This document shows, one piece after another, positions 40,113-53,045 of a stretch of 64,000 nucleotides of DNA. Each line of letters starts with the position of its first letter. Position 1 is the first letter of the stretch. The notes beneath the pieces are model-generated. The model worked only from the letters and a program-made list of their open reading frames with translations, had not been told where the DNA came from and did no database searches. Source of the DNA: Apoda limacodes. Its lineage: Eukaryota; Arthropoda; Insecta; Lepidoptera; Limacodidae. Both the position numbers and the translations under genes were made by a program. The stretch lies in the NCBI GenBank assembly GCA_946406115.1, contig OX291540.1, positions 7,312,563 through 7,376,562 of the forward strand. Reading direction: 5' to 3'.

Positions 40113-41929
40113 AAAAAATTACAATTTTGATTATTACAAAAGTTATCTGGAGTCTGATTTGTGCGTGATAAATGGCAATAAGCTTAGCCCCTGTTGGAGC
40201 GGGCAACACCGTTGGTGAAAAATGGATATTACAAGCAATTTTTTTTCACACTTCAATTTTTGTTGAAAGTAAATGCTGTAAGCATCACTCTTTTATTAAA
40301 TACTTAATTTTTGTTAATTTTTTTTTTTTAATTCTTCAGATTAATGATTTCTTAGGTATAATAATAAACCCGCGAAAAGAATTATAATCTTAAAATCAGC
40401 GCTCGGGCGCGTTGATTTACTACAGCGCAGCCTTTAATTGAATATTAATTAGGTAAGCTTATGCAGTATTTACGTAGTTCAGACGAAAAAAAAACAATAT
40501 CAAAGGGAAATATATGTCAATCATACCCATCTATTCCAACAGTCATTGGAAGTAGATACATAGAGTGCAAGAGACTTTACAATCATAGTGATTTAGCTGT
40601 ACATCGCTAGCTAAATAGCGAAAAGTAAGAATAGAAAAAGTTGTAACGATAAATTCTGCGTATTTAGTTTCTTGTATTTTTCAAAGTTTTGATTTGGATT
40701 TCAAGATTCAGAGGGGTGAAATCATTTTTGACGTAAAATAAAATATTGTGATACAAAAATTGTGCTCTGGTACACAGACGGCTTATATCTCGAAAACCAA
40801 AAGAGACACAGTTAGGTGGAGCATATCAAAGGCAAATTAGTAATGAAAATTTAGTTCTTCTGACTTGCCAAAACGTGATACCGGAGTGTCGTACATCAAG
40901 ATCTTCGAAAAACGAAGGCCTGGAAATAGGTGTCTAAAATCGGAAAACCGATAAACCGACGAGAATTCTGATTCTGCGAAAACGGCTTTTAACTCAACAA
41001 GTTTACGAATATCTCTATCGTTAATAATATATCATAAAATACTAAATTATTTATACATATCACAGGAACATACCTATTCTACTACTAGGACAGTAAAAGA
41101 CATTGACAGCGTTAAATTCACGAATGTCCTAAGTAAAGCGGCTGTGGCTACGACACAGCCTATCCCCCATTTTTTATGAGTTGGTAATACACTGTAGATA
41201 CTTCTTACAATTTAGTATAAAAAAAATAGTAGCACTTTACCGACATTTTACATCGCTATGACTGCATATATGCAAGTTTGTTTACTATAGCTTTTTTCAC
41301 CAGTAGATTGAAGATTTGCAGCTTCATGACAAATAAAAATCAGCTATGATCAATCACATAAGTTTAATTAATATTTAAACTATGAAATTAAAAATGATCC
41401 AACCAGCAACTCAACAACGCGGTAAGTATGTACGAGTGATTCGAATCACGTCGTCGCAAGCTTCAAAACGACGAAAGCGAGCGGGAGCGAGGTTACGCGC
41501 CAACTGAGATTGTCTGAAACTCCAATATAGGAAGTTTACCAATTTCTCGTTTTAAACTTAAATAAAATGATTGAACCATCTAATAATAATAATTATTTTA
41601 ATCTCTACTCTCAAGACCATTGGTTTCAGTAACAATTTTAATAAACAACGTATCGTGTAATAAACAACCTATATCGTAATCGAGTAATGTTTGTTTTAAC
41701 ACCTAATCGTATTTTAAAATAGTTAGCTAAACGATAAAACGGTGTTTTCCAAAAATTTACCAGCAAAAGAAATTTCGTGAACCCTTTTTCAGTATCGATT
41801 ACCAAATGAGTGCTTACGGAACCCTATTACTAAGCTAACTGTGCCTGTCAGTCTGTCCGTTAAAGGTCGGACAGAGCTTTATTTCTTGAATTATAATAGG
41901 TAGCCTACTAGTAGTTTGCTAAAATACTT
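40113..41929. other. No gene; one repeat patch
   Basis: 40398-40455 pairs with 28395-28450 (see there). AGCGGCTGTGGCTACGACACAGCC near 41137 is a small hairpin. CTTACGGAACCCTATTACTAAG near 41815 is dispersed-repeat text. Nothing else. Confidence 0.35.
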
Positions 41930-42480
41930 ACTAACATTATAAATGCGAAAGTGTGTTTGTGCGTTTGTTGTTTTGTTGAGTTGTGCTTCTTAGCAGCGGA
42001 GCATTGAATCGACGAGATTTTTTCCACAAAGACAGGTTATGGGACTGAGTGTTTTTATTTTGATCGAAAGTTTCCGCGTGAACATTTTTTTGCATATTTC
42101 AAATACTTTATTTCTTAACGCCGTAAAGGAGGATATATAGGCCTAGATTTTTGGCACATGCATAGTTGAAAAGAAGTTGGATACATTTTAACCCGATTGA
42201 GATGTTCCCAATGCGACATTTTTTTACATATTTCAAACATTTTTTTGTTAATGACGTAACGCAGCAGTCGAGTGCCTATGTTCGGGCACAGACATAGCCC
42301 AAAAGTAAAAACATAGGATAGGCATTTTTATTCCAATCGACAATTCCGAAAAGAGTTTCAAAGCAAAAACTTTATACAATTTGCGATAACTTACCTAACT
42401 AGATTTTTACCGGGCTTATCCGTCGGCCTAAGTAATAGTCGGCCTAAATAATAGAGTTTCTTTACAGTTTTGTTATACAC
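41930..42480 (+). repeat. Dispersed repeat (ATAAATGCGAAAGTG type), longer copy
   Basis: ACATTATAAATGCGAAAGTGTGTTTGT opens the block, which continues through GAATCGACGAGATTTTTTCC and two related passes of CGCGTGAACATTTTTTTGCATATTTCAAA and GCGACATTTTTTTACATATTTCAAA about 150 bp apart. It resembles the 5' part of a lepidopteran Helitron-like repeat; the class is not proven. Confidence 0.55.
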
Positions 42481-44460
42481 ACCTTTTTGTACACTCAATG
42501 CACAAAAATCCGAAATATAATTTCTGTGGTGAGCTGCTGTAACATAAAGGATTCCACAGTCGCGTACAATCTTGCAAACGTCAATGCACGTTTATATGGT
42601 GTGTATGGTATGACGAAATATAGTATGCTACATTTATAATCTGTTCAGTAATGGTGCAGCACATCCATCTACAAGCGATTTCAGTAATCTAGCAGTCAGG
42701 TAAAGTAAGCTGTGCTCCTAAGTATACATATAGGAGGAAACGTGTGAACATGTGTGTTATAGGTTCAGGAAAATGACCCGGGAGCGCTGGTTTTAAAATT
42801 GGCCGTTGATCTCGGAGAGAAGTGATACTTTTAAGACTATAACGCTTTCTAAACAATATTTTTGTTTATGTACACAGCCCTGGTCACGAGAAGTCTTCTC
42901 ATTACTAAGGCTTATGCAAACTGGCCGAAACATTTCGAGAGCCAAAAAGTAAATACTTGTGCAACTGCAAGCCCCGATTAATACAAAAATACAGCGTAGT
43001 TCGTCCTAAGATGACTCCATGAAGATGATTCTCTCGTGACTTTGATTAAATAACTTCTTTGCTTAAGAGGGCGATATAAGCTTATTTCTGTAATTCTAAC
43101 GTTGTGTATGTAAATGTAAATCACTAGATAATGTCATATACATTACTATGAGATATATATGTTATATACTTCTTAAGTAATTTATACAGTAGAGACGCCT
43201 TGAAACTTTAAATTTTTTGTATAGAATTTAACGTTATTGCCGTTTTGTAGTCACATTTTTTGACTTTTCGCTACAACTTAGAGTCTTTGCACTAGATAAC
43301 AAGCTATTCTAATTATTTAACCAACTTTCATTACAAGCAAATGCAAAACACGCTTTAAAAATTTGCACAAGTGTTGAAACAACGGTCACTTCCAGATTTT
43401 TTATTGCATTAAATACAATAAATGAAAATCATTCAGTAAGGAAGTGCACTAGACAAAAGCAAGTTGTATAATTTTTGTTTTGTTGTTGTAAATTTTCAAT
43501 GCTTTAAATGCTATAGTTTAGCCACAAAAACGGCGTATTTTCGCGATCTAGCCTATACCCTAGCCTTAAGAACTCGCTTCTGGGATCGAACATTAGGATT
43601 CACTCTCAGCGCTTAAAATCCTAAGCAGCAGCAAATAACATAAGCATTTGCATAAAGGGGATAATTTAAAGAGTTAAAACTTCATTAAAACGTATAATGA
43701 AGGAGCTAGAAACAAACTAGCAGCTTGATCTTTTGTGTCGGTAATGCGATTATGTTTCCGTTGTAGGGACGCTACATTTATTTGTAGGACGCTGATGACT
43801 CCAATGAACTAACTGGTTTTTACAAATGAACATTATTTTAGTTTAAATAAGTTGGTTCTTAATTTAAATTTGCTAATCATACATAAATTCAATTTATGAG
43901 TCATGAGATGATGTAATCATTATTATAATTATTATTTAATAAGTAACTATAAATAGATTTCTTACGAAAACACCGCGATCAAGTTTAAAAGAAATAAAAC
44001 TGCTATATTTTAAAATTCTGTAAATGTAACGATTTGCACTTTTCCTCGCCTGTTATTTTCAATTTCCCCCACACAGACAATTTATTTGCAAGTTTGCTGA
44101 TTTGTTATATCCTTTCTCTAAGCAGATTTTATTCGCACATCCTGTTTGGCTGGCTTCCATCTTTTAACCTATGTTCTTCACGCTCTAGATTTTGTATTAC
44201 CAAAGTTTAGTTGATTTATGAATTGTTTTAATCAGTAAATTTTATAAATTTCAGTTGCGTTACTTTACAAATCTATAATGACCGCTGTAATGAACGCCTG
44301 TTTGTTTCAAATAATAATATTATGATTAGTCTGTTCTAGAATAGTTAGACAAAAACGTCAAAAATTTAGACGTTTTGGACACTGAGGTTTATCGTTGCAA
44401 ACTTTTAGGTCTTGATAAACCTAAATATAAGAAAATATAAATATAATATTCAGCACAAAT
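42481..44460. other. No recognisable gene
   Basis: AT-rich; no splice-bounded frame, repeat arm or RNA gene was identified. Confidence 0.35.
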
Positions 44461-44612
44461 GCGACAGCTCCCAAGGTGTTAACTAACCAAGTTCGACGTT
44501 GCTTAACTTTGGATGTCGTTTCCAACAAACAAATGTGTTATTGCTTCTCCTAATAATAAGCTATATGGCGCTGTAACGGTAATTTAAGATGGTAGATGAA
44601 TCGGGCCCGTCT
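44461..44612 (-). mobile_element. 5S-rRNA-like SINE, copy 2
   Basis: Minus strand reads CATCTACCATCTTAAATTACC ... ACACATTTGTTTGTTGGAAA and AAAGTTAAGCAACGTCGAAC then TTGGTTAG. This is the same body and 5S-like promoter as the copy at 23080. Here the C-box region (GTACTTGGATG) is lost after GTTAG. Confidence 0.72.
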
Positions 44613-46044
44613 CACAATTTAATAGTTAATATTTATGTTAATAAATTGTTATGATGCTCTGAAGTGTTAAATGAAAACCCAACTATAATAAGTTCTTGTC
44701 TATGAAACGAAACTACAGTGGTTACGTATTCGGCTCCTGTACAGCTGCTGATAAATGTGATGATTAATTATCAGTAGGTATTTTATGAACATTGAACAAT
44801 ATATCTTTTTCTATGATAATACCTTTTTATCTTTTATTCTAATTGGACAATGTTTTCTAAGGCGGCCATATTTTATTTTTATTTATTTTTTTCATCGAAA
44901 ATTCAACACATACTTATCCATTAAGTAAAATTCAACACGTAGTCAGTACGTCAGTAGACCTAGGACTCGCTCAATTAGTTCCACAGATTACGGTCCTGAC
45001 TGCTGCTTGTGTTTGAAATTTTACCGTGCCTTTTACCGAATCGTCACAATTCCTACTCTATACGTGCCAACAAGCAAAAATCTTATTAGACTCCCATACT
45101 TCAATTTTCAAATATATATATTTTCAAATTAAGGAATTAAAACATATATATATATATATACAACGTTATATGACCATATCAGTAGACCTAGGACTTCCCC
45201 AATGAGTTACCTAAATTTTAATTGTTATATTTTTCTTACTAAACATTATTTTTATGAATATGTGAACGTTAGCGCTGCTAACTAACGAAGACTAATACTA
45301 TTTGCTATGAAGACTCAGTATTTGCTCATTTAAGCAATAGCATTAATGATTGGATCGATGGATCTGAGAATTCGTGCGACGAATACTAAACTAGAATCAG
45401 AGAATTGTAATTAGATCTCACGTTTACTATTTCGTTCTTTAATATCTAAATGTCCATAAGTTTAGCTTTTAATGCTACAAGAAAAAGCACCGAAAATAAG
45501 TATGGTTTTCAATTTGAATTCAGACGATACGAAATAACCGAACACCTTGGCCACTTAATACCAAAACCGCTTAATTCGTATCACTTAACACCAGATGTGG
45601 AAAGTACTGCATAAAGTGTTATTAAGTATGCCGTAACGACAACGACCACTATATATATAACTATGTTTACGTACTTAAAACTTGATTTGAACTTGAACAA
45701 GACTTCTTGATAAGATCTTCTGTAACTTATTAGTTTTTTCTGCATTCATGTATTATGTAATAAATCATGTCTGATAATCAGTTTCCTTATAATGTACCAA
45801 AATATCATGCAATCCCTGATTTTATGATCGAGGTTGATAAGCGGTAATAAAGCCGTTTCACCGTAATAGGATATATTGTATGTATCTCAAAAAAGACAGA
45901 AAAGTGCTATTTACTGGGGCTATTATTAGTAAATAGATAAATAGGTAGTATTACACTAAGTGAATTTAGTAAGTCTTTGACTGTGGCTTCTCTAACGCAA
46001 TTTAGGCCCTTTGACACTATTGCTAATGTTTGACAGCAGCGCTA
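44613..46044. other. No gene; low complexity
   Basis: (TA)n tracts at about 45112-45160. CAGTAGACCTAGGACT occurs twice (44952 and 45180), a direct repeat about 228 bp apart. No coding region. Confidence 0.4.
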
Positions 46045-46365
46045 AACTAATGGTTCTTCTTGCCAGCCTTTATACGTCACCACTGTTGGGACACGGCCTA
46101 CCCTCATAAGCGAGGGTGATTTGGGCCATAGTCCACACGCAGGCCCAGTGCGAATTGTGGACTTCACATACGTCTTTTTTTTTCTTGACGTATGCAGGTT
46201 TCCTCACGATGTTTTCCTTCACCGAAAAGCCAGTGGTGTGAATAAATAAATCTGAGTACTTGATAAATTAAGAAAAGACTCATTGGTACACGCCGACCCC
46301 GAACCTTCGCCACTTGGGACGTGAAAAGAAATTTAAACCCCTCGGCCACCATTGACATAAATTAA
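46045..46365. repeat. Abundant-type LINE-tail repeat
   Basis: CACCACTGTTGGGACACGGC, GGGCCATAGTCCACACGCAG, GCCCAGTGCGAATTGTGGAC and CAGGTTTCCTCACGATGTTT then TCCTTCACCG form a repeat I know as very common in moth genomes, usually as the 3' part of a LINE or a SINE built on it. The open frame at 46164-46358 is incidental. Confidence 0.6.
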
Positions 46366-46961
46366 TGCACTGCTTTACAAATAATGTGCTCGCCGAATTG
46401 TTCCACATATTTCATGCATGTCGTCTGCATAAGGTCCTCTGTAGTCGTTATGAAGGCAGAATATCTCGCAACTTTTTGTAATCACATGTTTTTAAGATAT
46501 CCTATAAAGTAATAGTACATTACTTTATGGCTGTGAAATTTAACCTTTGCTGGTTGAGTAGAGTTTATTTTATATAAACAGAGGTATTTTATTGTAAGGA
46601 ATGAACGGATGAATAATATATTGGAGTTATGACTACTTTTGTAGTTATAATAACAAAATTAAGTTTTATTTTACTATTAAAATATTAATATATAATTTTT
46701 ACATACATTTATTTATAAAAAAAATACTGAACACAAAAATGTGTCGCCTTACTTATAGTAAGGCGAAATATTTCTGTTTCTATTTCTGTTTTCAGCCATG
46801 ATGTGTCCACATGGGAAATCTTTCGTTTTCAATTATTTTACACTTGTCATCGACGTGCTTTCGATTGTATAAGACCATAAAAAGGAGTGTTCCTTGTTAA
46901 GGTGAAATGTTTTTAAAGATAAGAACTTAAAAAATCAACACCAGCACATTTATTAGTAACA
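46366..46961. other. No recognisable gene
   Basis: AT-rich. AGGCGACAC..CTTACTATAAGTAAG near 46742-46765 is a small palindrome. Confidence 0.35.
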
Positions 46962-47250
46962 CCAAGGTGGCAAACAAGCCGCCACCAGATACTAAGCGGT
47001 CATCGTAGCCTATATGGACGCTACAACACCAGTGATGGCATTATAAAATAAATGCGCGTTCCGACTCTTCAAAACTGTAATCACTCCCTTCTTAAATAAG
47101 GATTATTTATTTAATAAAGGAAGACACTGTGGTCGCTTGAAAATACTTCGACAAGGAGATTATTCTAAAACCTATGCTTTTGCGGGAGGTAATTCCTCTG
47201 CGACCGCACAGTAAGATGTGAGGATGTATTTCACTATATATGAATTCCCT
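46962..47250 (-). mobile_element. LINE-C 3'-end fragment
   Basis: CCAAGGTGGCAAACAAGC and GTAGCCTATATGGACGC then ACAACACCAG are the complement of the LINE-C 3' end. They continue into a heavily diverged RT tail complement (ACTCTTCAAAACTGTAATCA, GGGAGGTAATTCC, CACAGTAAGATGTGAGGATG). Confidence 0.7.
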
Positions 47251-47689
47251 GCCGATTACAAGACTTTTTTGGCAACAAAAACATATAAAAACGAAACTAA
47301 AAAGGTTACCTTAGTAGAGGACAATACATTTTAGGTAGGCACGTTTACATACAACAATATAAAATTTTACACAAGTAACCTCCGCTTTCCTAAAACCACC
47401 AGTCACCAGGGCACGTCAAGGGCAAGGAATATAATCAATCATAATTAATTGCTCTTGGTCTTTTAAAAAATGTATCTTGGGAAGGATTTTTGGCTTTAGC
47501 AGAGTGGTCAGCAAGAAGCACCTCTGGTTTCTTTGTGCCAACTTTATTCTCTGAAGGTAATATAAAGCTACACTAGTTCTATGGCACCGGCACGTAACAG
47601 TCAGCAATATATCTCTGCGTGTACTAGAGCGCAGGCCTTAGCTATTTTTTTTCCAAGTTTCAATCAAATACACGTTACTAAAAAACTAA
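47251..47689. other. No recognisable gene
   Basis: Nothing supported. Confidence 0.35.
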
Positions 47690-48055
47690 ATACAAAAAAA
47701 TATTTCGCTCAGCGAGCTATGGAAAGAGCTATGCTTTGTGTTTGCTTGGTGCATATGCGCCGAAGTACCAAAGTTACCAACATAGCTCAAACAGTTAGCA
47801 AGCTGAAGTGGCAATGGGCAGGTCACATCGCTAGTCGAACCGATAACCGATGGTAAAGAAAGTTTCTCGAGTGGCGACCACGGATTGGAAAACGCAGCGT
47901 GGAAAGGCCTCCTACCAGGTAGACAGACGACCTGGTTAGAGCCACAGGAAGCCGATGGACGCGGGCGGATTAGGACCGGCCGTTGTGGAGACATATGGGG
48001 GAGGTCTACGTTCAGCAGTAGACGTCTTCAGGCTGAAACGAAACGAAGTTTAACG
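47690..48055 (+). pseudogene. RTE-clade LINE, RT C-terminal fragment
   Basis: Plus strand reads AQRAMERAMLCVCL, then RRSTKVTNIAQTVSKLKWQW, AGHIASRTDNRW, a stop, KFLEWRPRIGKRSVERPPTR, a stop, TDDLVRATGSRW and, after a shift, RSAVDVFRLKR. This is the conserved C-terminal end of RTE-type reverse transcriptases (KLKWQWAGH..R, EWRPR.G.R..GRPP.RW.DD). Stops and shifts make it dead. Confidence 0.85.
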
Positions 48056-48599
48056 TGTAAGACCCGGAGTATAAGAAATAATGAATTTGAATAATTGTTG
48101 GGATGACCTTTGATTTAAAAATGTTATATGAGAATTTAGACAGATTTACTTTTTCAGTTTAATGTTTTAGGCACTCTTCTTCTTTTCACTATTTTTGTCA
48201 CCATTTAACTCTCTGGTGCATTTCCTCATGTTCTAAGGTCACCGTTCAACTAAGCAAGACCTTACAAAGCTGGCTCGGTCTTGGCTGTGTGCTGTCCTGG
48301 CAGATGACAGCAGTCGTTAAGACAAATAAGTGGCTTGAAAACGCTGACAGTCAAGTGGCTACTACATATATCAACAAACATCCGCAAATTTAAACTGGGC
48401 CAGCGCAGTGGAATATAAATAATAAATACATAAAAAGGAAATATTTTTGGACATTAAACACAGCGCCGTCTGGCCCAAAGTAAGCTAAGCTTGTGTTATG
48501 GATACCAGACAAGGGATAGAAATACATTTATTCATACATGTCGAACATAAATACACCCAGACTCAAGACAAACACAGTACACAGTAGGACTTTGAGTAC
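48056..48599. other. No recognisable gene
   Basis: Nothing supported. Confidence 0.35.
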
Positions 48600-49445
48600 C
48601 GGTGTTCCACCCGCTCTCAAAAGCTCAGCTTGATTCAGTCATCACCCGGCGCCTTGTTGTCTTTCAGCTGTTTCAGGGCCATCCTAATCTCGTACAGGCT
48701 GATGTCCGGGATATTTTCGGTATAATTTCGGGTTAACTTGGCTCTTGGGTATTTGGACAAGCTTGCAATGGGTTGACCCAATGACCGACTCATAAAACTG
48801 TCCATAGAATCTCTCCACCTCCCTCAACACCTCTGGTTTAGTCGACGCTACACTGCCGTCTTCTCTCTTCAGCCTTGTCAGCCGACTTTGCCCAATAGAC
48901 ATGTCTCTTGCGAACACTTTGGAGCCTTGGTTCCGCTCTATCGTCTCCTTAATATTTTTGGTATTAAAGGAGCGAATATCGTGACGCAAGGATTTCGGGA
49001 TTTGTTTATTGAGCTGCCCATATGACTTAGCGTCATCGGAAGACTGCAGTGGCAGAAAGCGTCGTTTTTCCATGAGATCTTGCGCTTGGTACGAGAGTTC
49101 CTGAGGTCTATCTGTGCGGCAGGGTCTAAAGAACTGACAACCCACCGTTTGGACAGTTTCTACTAAACCGTTACAAATCTCATCCACCGAAGCTACATTA
49201 TCTAGGTGAGCGGATATGTGCACGAGTAGGTCGGAGCGTAGAGTTCACCAGACGGGACCTGTCAAGTTTAACATTGGTATCCAATGTGCCTCATACCATT
49301 CGGTGATCACTACCGGTTTTCACCCTGTGAATCACAGGGACATCATTGAATATTTGTCTCTTAGAGGTCAAGATTTCTCGTGGATCCATCGGGACTCAAC
49401 CAGGTCCATTTCCTGTGAGTTGGCTTCTCGAAGAAAGAGACAGTA
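48600..49445 (-). pseudogene. RTE-clade LINE, endonuclease end and linker
   Basis: Minus strand: HRKWTWLSPDGSTRN, RQIFNDVPVIHRV then KTGSDHRMV (the SDH motif closing the endonuclease), LDRSRLVNSTLRPTR. Then a 179-codon open piece (49223-48684) with LNKQIPKSLRHDIRSFNT, ERNQGSKVFARDMSIGQSRL, TRLKREDGSVASTKPEVLRE and VERFYGQFYES. Past it follow IPDISLYEIR and LKQLKDNKAPGDD, the approach to the RT domain. The order matches RTE ORF2. Several frameshifts and stops are present. Confidence 0.85.
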
Positions 49446-49485
49446 CGAAAGCAAAAGCAATCGCAAAAGCTAAAAAATCACGCCC

Positions 49486-49486
<1 letters not shown>

Positions 49487-49531
<45 letters not shown>
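49487..49531. repeat. (TA)n microsatellite
   Basis: About 22 uninterrupted TA units directly abutting the LINE-C fragment that starts near 49532. Confidence 0.95.
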
Positions 49532-49534
<3 letters not shown>

Positions 49535-49800
49535 TGGAGGTCAAGTACTGCTTCGCTCTATTTAGTACTCCAAGTTCTTTTGGACGCCAGCTCCGACAGA
49601 GAAGACAAGTTCTCGGAACTGAACATCGCTGCTGACGTCAACACCGAGTGAGATGGTGAGGGGTGTGATCCGGAATTGTGGAATCTCAGTGAATTGGGTG
49701 TTCTTCGAGGTGAAAAAGGTGTAGGGTGTCTACGTAGGGTTGAATCGGACCAAGTTTTTCCTACCTCAGTCAGATATTCCGCAACATAGAATAGAAACTT
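49532..49800 (-). mobile_element. LINE-C internal RT fragment
   Basis: GGTCAAGTACTGCTTCGCTC, TTTTGGACGCCAGCTCCGAC, GAACATCGCTGCTGACGTCA and GGGTTGAATCGGACCAAGTT parallel 11715-11955. They are the complement of the block around LGVDI..VQFR and LSSKKLGVLNRARQYF. The 3' part of the element is absent, so the (TA)n run replaces or interrupts it. Confidence 0.78.
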
Positions 49801-51137
49801 TTGAGCCCATTCTTAATACTAAATAAATTGGTAGAATAAAGTTACATTTTGTTTAGAAGTTGTACCTATATGCGCCTGGTTTTCATACTAAATTGTGTGA
49901 AATTGAGGGCAACAAATAACTATGCTTTAAATTTCTGTTAAATCACTTTTTGTTTCTGCATTGCCATAAATGTGGCAGACATACAGATTTATTTAGTAAA
50001 GCAAGAAACAAAAAGTGTAAACTATAATATTATAGTAAGACAACAGCACAAAAAACTGTAAATTATAATACTTTTGTAGAAAGAATCTTAATTTTTTTTA
50101 ATTCTCTGTCTGCTCTGAAAACTATAATAATTTGTAAAAAACAAAACTATTTTTAATTCTATCTCAGTCTCTAAGGTTTATTAAAACAATAAACAAAAAC
50201 TGTAAACTTTACATACACAAATATATTTGTGTAAAAAAGTGTTCAGAACTTACAAACAAAAATCTAATTTGATCTCATAAGCAGTTAATACAGAAGAAAC
50301 GATTTTATTCCCGATTAAATGAATGCTCATTTTGTATTGCTTATTCTTGCCATAATTTAAGTAAAACAAGACTTTCCTTAAACTTTTAACAAGTCTTGTT
50401 TTCAGTTCACGTGATCCTGAAGCCTTTGCACTTGTAATTAAACTTGGCTCTTGATCAAATTAAGGACGCCTCCAGTTGTAAACAAATGATTGCTTTAAAA
50501 CAAAACTTTTGAACAATAATTGATTTATTTCTTATTCAATGAAAATATTTAGCAAGAAGCAAATTATTAAGTATAATCTTAACTTTGTTTTCTTCTTACT
50601 ACTTAATAACCAAACAACTACATATATAATGTGCTACAGAAATGTAAAAAGAAAACTGTGTTCTATTTACATTTCTTAAAGGTTTTACAATAAAAGTGGT
50701 TAAGTAAGCGTTATTAAACAACAAAAGTTTTCTTTAGTTCTACCTCAAGATTTTTTATCTCCAACTGCACAAATTTATTCACTGAAAAGTCTCTTTCAGT
50801 TATATTGCATTTTGTTGATAGTAATACAACGTTTGCTGAATACGGTGAATTTGTTTTAGAAACTCGCATTGCCTTGAAACTAAACTTCTGCTGCATTTTC
50901 AAGTATTGCTTTCTTTTTATTTATTGAATGTAAAACTTGCCTTATATTTCTCTTAGTACTAATAATATTATTAATACTATTAACCGGCCTGGGTGTATAA
51001 ATTAAATTATTTTGACTTGATTAATAAATCGAATGAGATCATTTAGTGTTTCCACCCTGTATAGTTCCTCATCAAAAATTTTTTTAACTAGCATTTGCCT
51101 GCAGCTCCGCTCACCCTAAATTTGGTTATCGGTGTGA
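49801..51137. other. No recognisable gene
   Basis: AT-rich. A related text ACTGTAAA.TATAATA / AACTATAATA recurs four times at 50018-50215 (AACAAAAAGTGTAAACTATA, CAAAAAACTGTAAATTATAA and others), suggesting an old tandem. No coding support for the minus-strand frame 50714-50902. Confidence 0.35.
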
Positions 51138-51394
51138 GATTCTTACGGCAGCTCCTTGATTAAAGTTTGTTACCTATAACAAAGCTACAGCAAATAGTTC
51201 GTTCATTTCGTGGAATTCGGTAATAGTTACTCCCACAGGAACTTTTGAATTTTCCGGGATAAAAAGCCAATGTCCTTCCCCGGGACTCAAATTATTTCCA
51301 TACCAAATTCTTTATAAATAGATTCAGTGGTTAAAGCGTGAAGAGGTAACAAACAGACAGACAGAGTTACTTTCGCAGTTATAATATTAGTATG
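51138..51394 (+). repeat. Dispersed repeat, copy 2 of two
   Basis: GATTCTTACGGCAGCTCCTTG, CGTGGAATTCGGTAATAGTT, TTGAATTTTCCGGGATAAAA and GAAGAGGTAACAAACAGACA, ending TATAATATTAGTATGC. It matches 29205-29600. Confidence 0.65.
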
Positions 51395-52189
51395 CATATT
51401 TAATGGTCGCTGATTTCAAGCTTAGCTTGGTGTCTTTCAATTTTTGACAACAGGTTTGTGTACTATCGTGCCATCTGTTGTTGAGTAGCTATTAACAATT
51501 CACCACAGTACTCTATGAGATGGCGTAAGTCATTCAATTAATATTTGTTTGAACACAAATTCTCTCGAGAAGGACACCCATCTATTTAAACTTAAATGTT
51601 AGCTTTGCAGAGATTCTTAATAGTTTATGTAAGTAGATGTAACATTTATGTAAAATGTTTTTCTTTATAGTTTATGTAAATGTAAAATATCATAATAGTC
51701 CAGTCGATATCATTTTCTATCTGGAAAGTATTCCAAAGTTAATGAAATTTTTGTATGTCACTAAGGGATAGCGGGATGGAGCGTAGAATTTAAGTTTTTG
51801 ACGTCGAGGACCCTGTGCTAACTTGAGGGGGGGGCAAAACTCTCCAAAATTTTCTGACTTTTTTCAGTTTTTCGTTTATATCTCCTGAACTAAGTGTTCC
51901 TTGTACCCCCAAGAAACATGCCAAAATTTCATAAACTTCGGAATACTTCCCTATATCTTATTATATCGACCGGACTATAAAGGCTATAACATACGGACTG
52001 GCAGAAATAGCAAAACTATAAGTAGGTTTGACTACATAATCTTAAATATTTTTTTTTACTTTTTATTTTTAAATATTAATTTAATTTTCATATAAATGAC
52101 GTACCGTTAAAACGTACATCTAATATGTGTATATTTTTAACAGATTCAACGGAAATGCAATGCGCGATATCCTTGCTTATTATGAAACA
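51395..52189. other. No recognisable gene
   Basis: Nothing supported. A G-run (GAGGGGGGGGC) lies at about 51826. Confidence 0.35.
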
Positions 52190-52410
52190 ATCTTGTAGAT
52201 TTTTACTCCTAACGCAAACAGAAGAGTATTGTGTGCCTGTCTATCTGTCTGTGGCATCGTAGCTTACAAGCGGATAAACCGGTTTTGATTAAATTTTTAT
52301 TTTGTTCTGTAACTTAATCCAGAGTGTTTCTAGTTATGATTCATAAAAACCTGTTCATCCGTCTTAAGATCATTAGTTCTTTTCTAGGTGACGAATGGAT
52401 ATGAGCAGTT
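52190..52410 (+). repeat. Dispersed repeat (GTCTGTGGCATCGTAGC type)
   Basis: CTGTCTGTGGCATCGTAGCTTAC and AAACCGGTTTTGATTAAATTT, ending AGTTCTTTTCTAGGTGACG, is a repeat form I associate with lepidopteran intergenic DNA. No coding. Confidence 0.45.
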
Positions 52411-52559
52411 TTACAGATGCGATCGATCCTAAATTTTGTATCGTGTTTATTCATTGATATTTCAAGAACCTGACCTGATGCTGTAGCATCACCGGTTATC
52501 TGCAGGGTACCCCACTCCTTACCAACTTACAACTTCTTACAAAATGAATTCGATTTTCC

Positions 52560-53045
52560 GGGGTCACTACGAATGGTCTCGAACGCAGGTTTGAGTTTAG
52601 TACCATGGACCTCATACCTATGCTCCGCAAGATTATACAAAAGACAGAGGAGTATAATCAGCCTCTTTGCGTATTGCTCGTGGACTATGAAAAAGCCTTC
52701 GATTCTATCGAGACCTGGGCAATGTTACAGTTTTGCCATTCGTACCACATTGACTATCATACATCGACACTAGATCGAAATGCCTCAGTGTTTTTATAAC
52801 AGAGCCACTATCTGTTCGACTAAAAGACCGGTACAAGAAACCAATTCATCTACAGAAAGGTGTGAGACAAGATATTATTTCTCTGAAATTGTTCACAGCT
52901 GCGTTGGAAGATTGTTTAAGCTTATATAGCGAGTACATAACTCACAGTCGATTTGCTGACGACAGAGTGGACATGGCTGCAAGACCTAGACACAATGCTT
53001 CGAGACCTCAGCAGAGTATTGCACAACTGGAAATCAAGTCAAGAT
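52560..53045 (+). pseudogene. RTE-clade LINE, RT core fragment
   Basis: Plus strand: FSTMDLIPMLRKIIQKTEEY, NQPLCVLLVDYEKAFDSIET (first catalytic Asp present), then KGVRQ.DIISLKLFTAALED (RGVRQGDVISPKLFTA in the family; the G is lost), and SEYITHSRFADDRVDMA (FADD kept). Frameshifts separate the pieces. It continues the domain order between the linker fragment at 48600-49445 and the C-terminus at 47690-48055. Confidence 0.85.

Noticed and set aside
49346..49651. 101-codon frame with a long YIYI run
   Set aside because: The run is a (TA)n microsatellite, and both sides are antisense LINE fragments.
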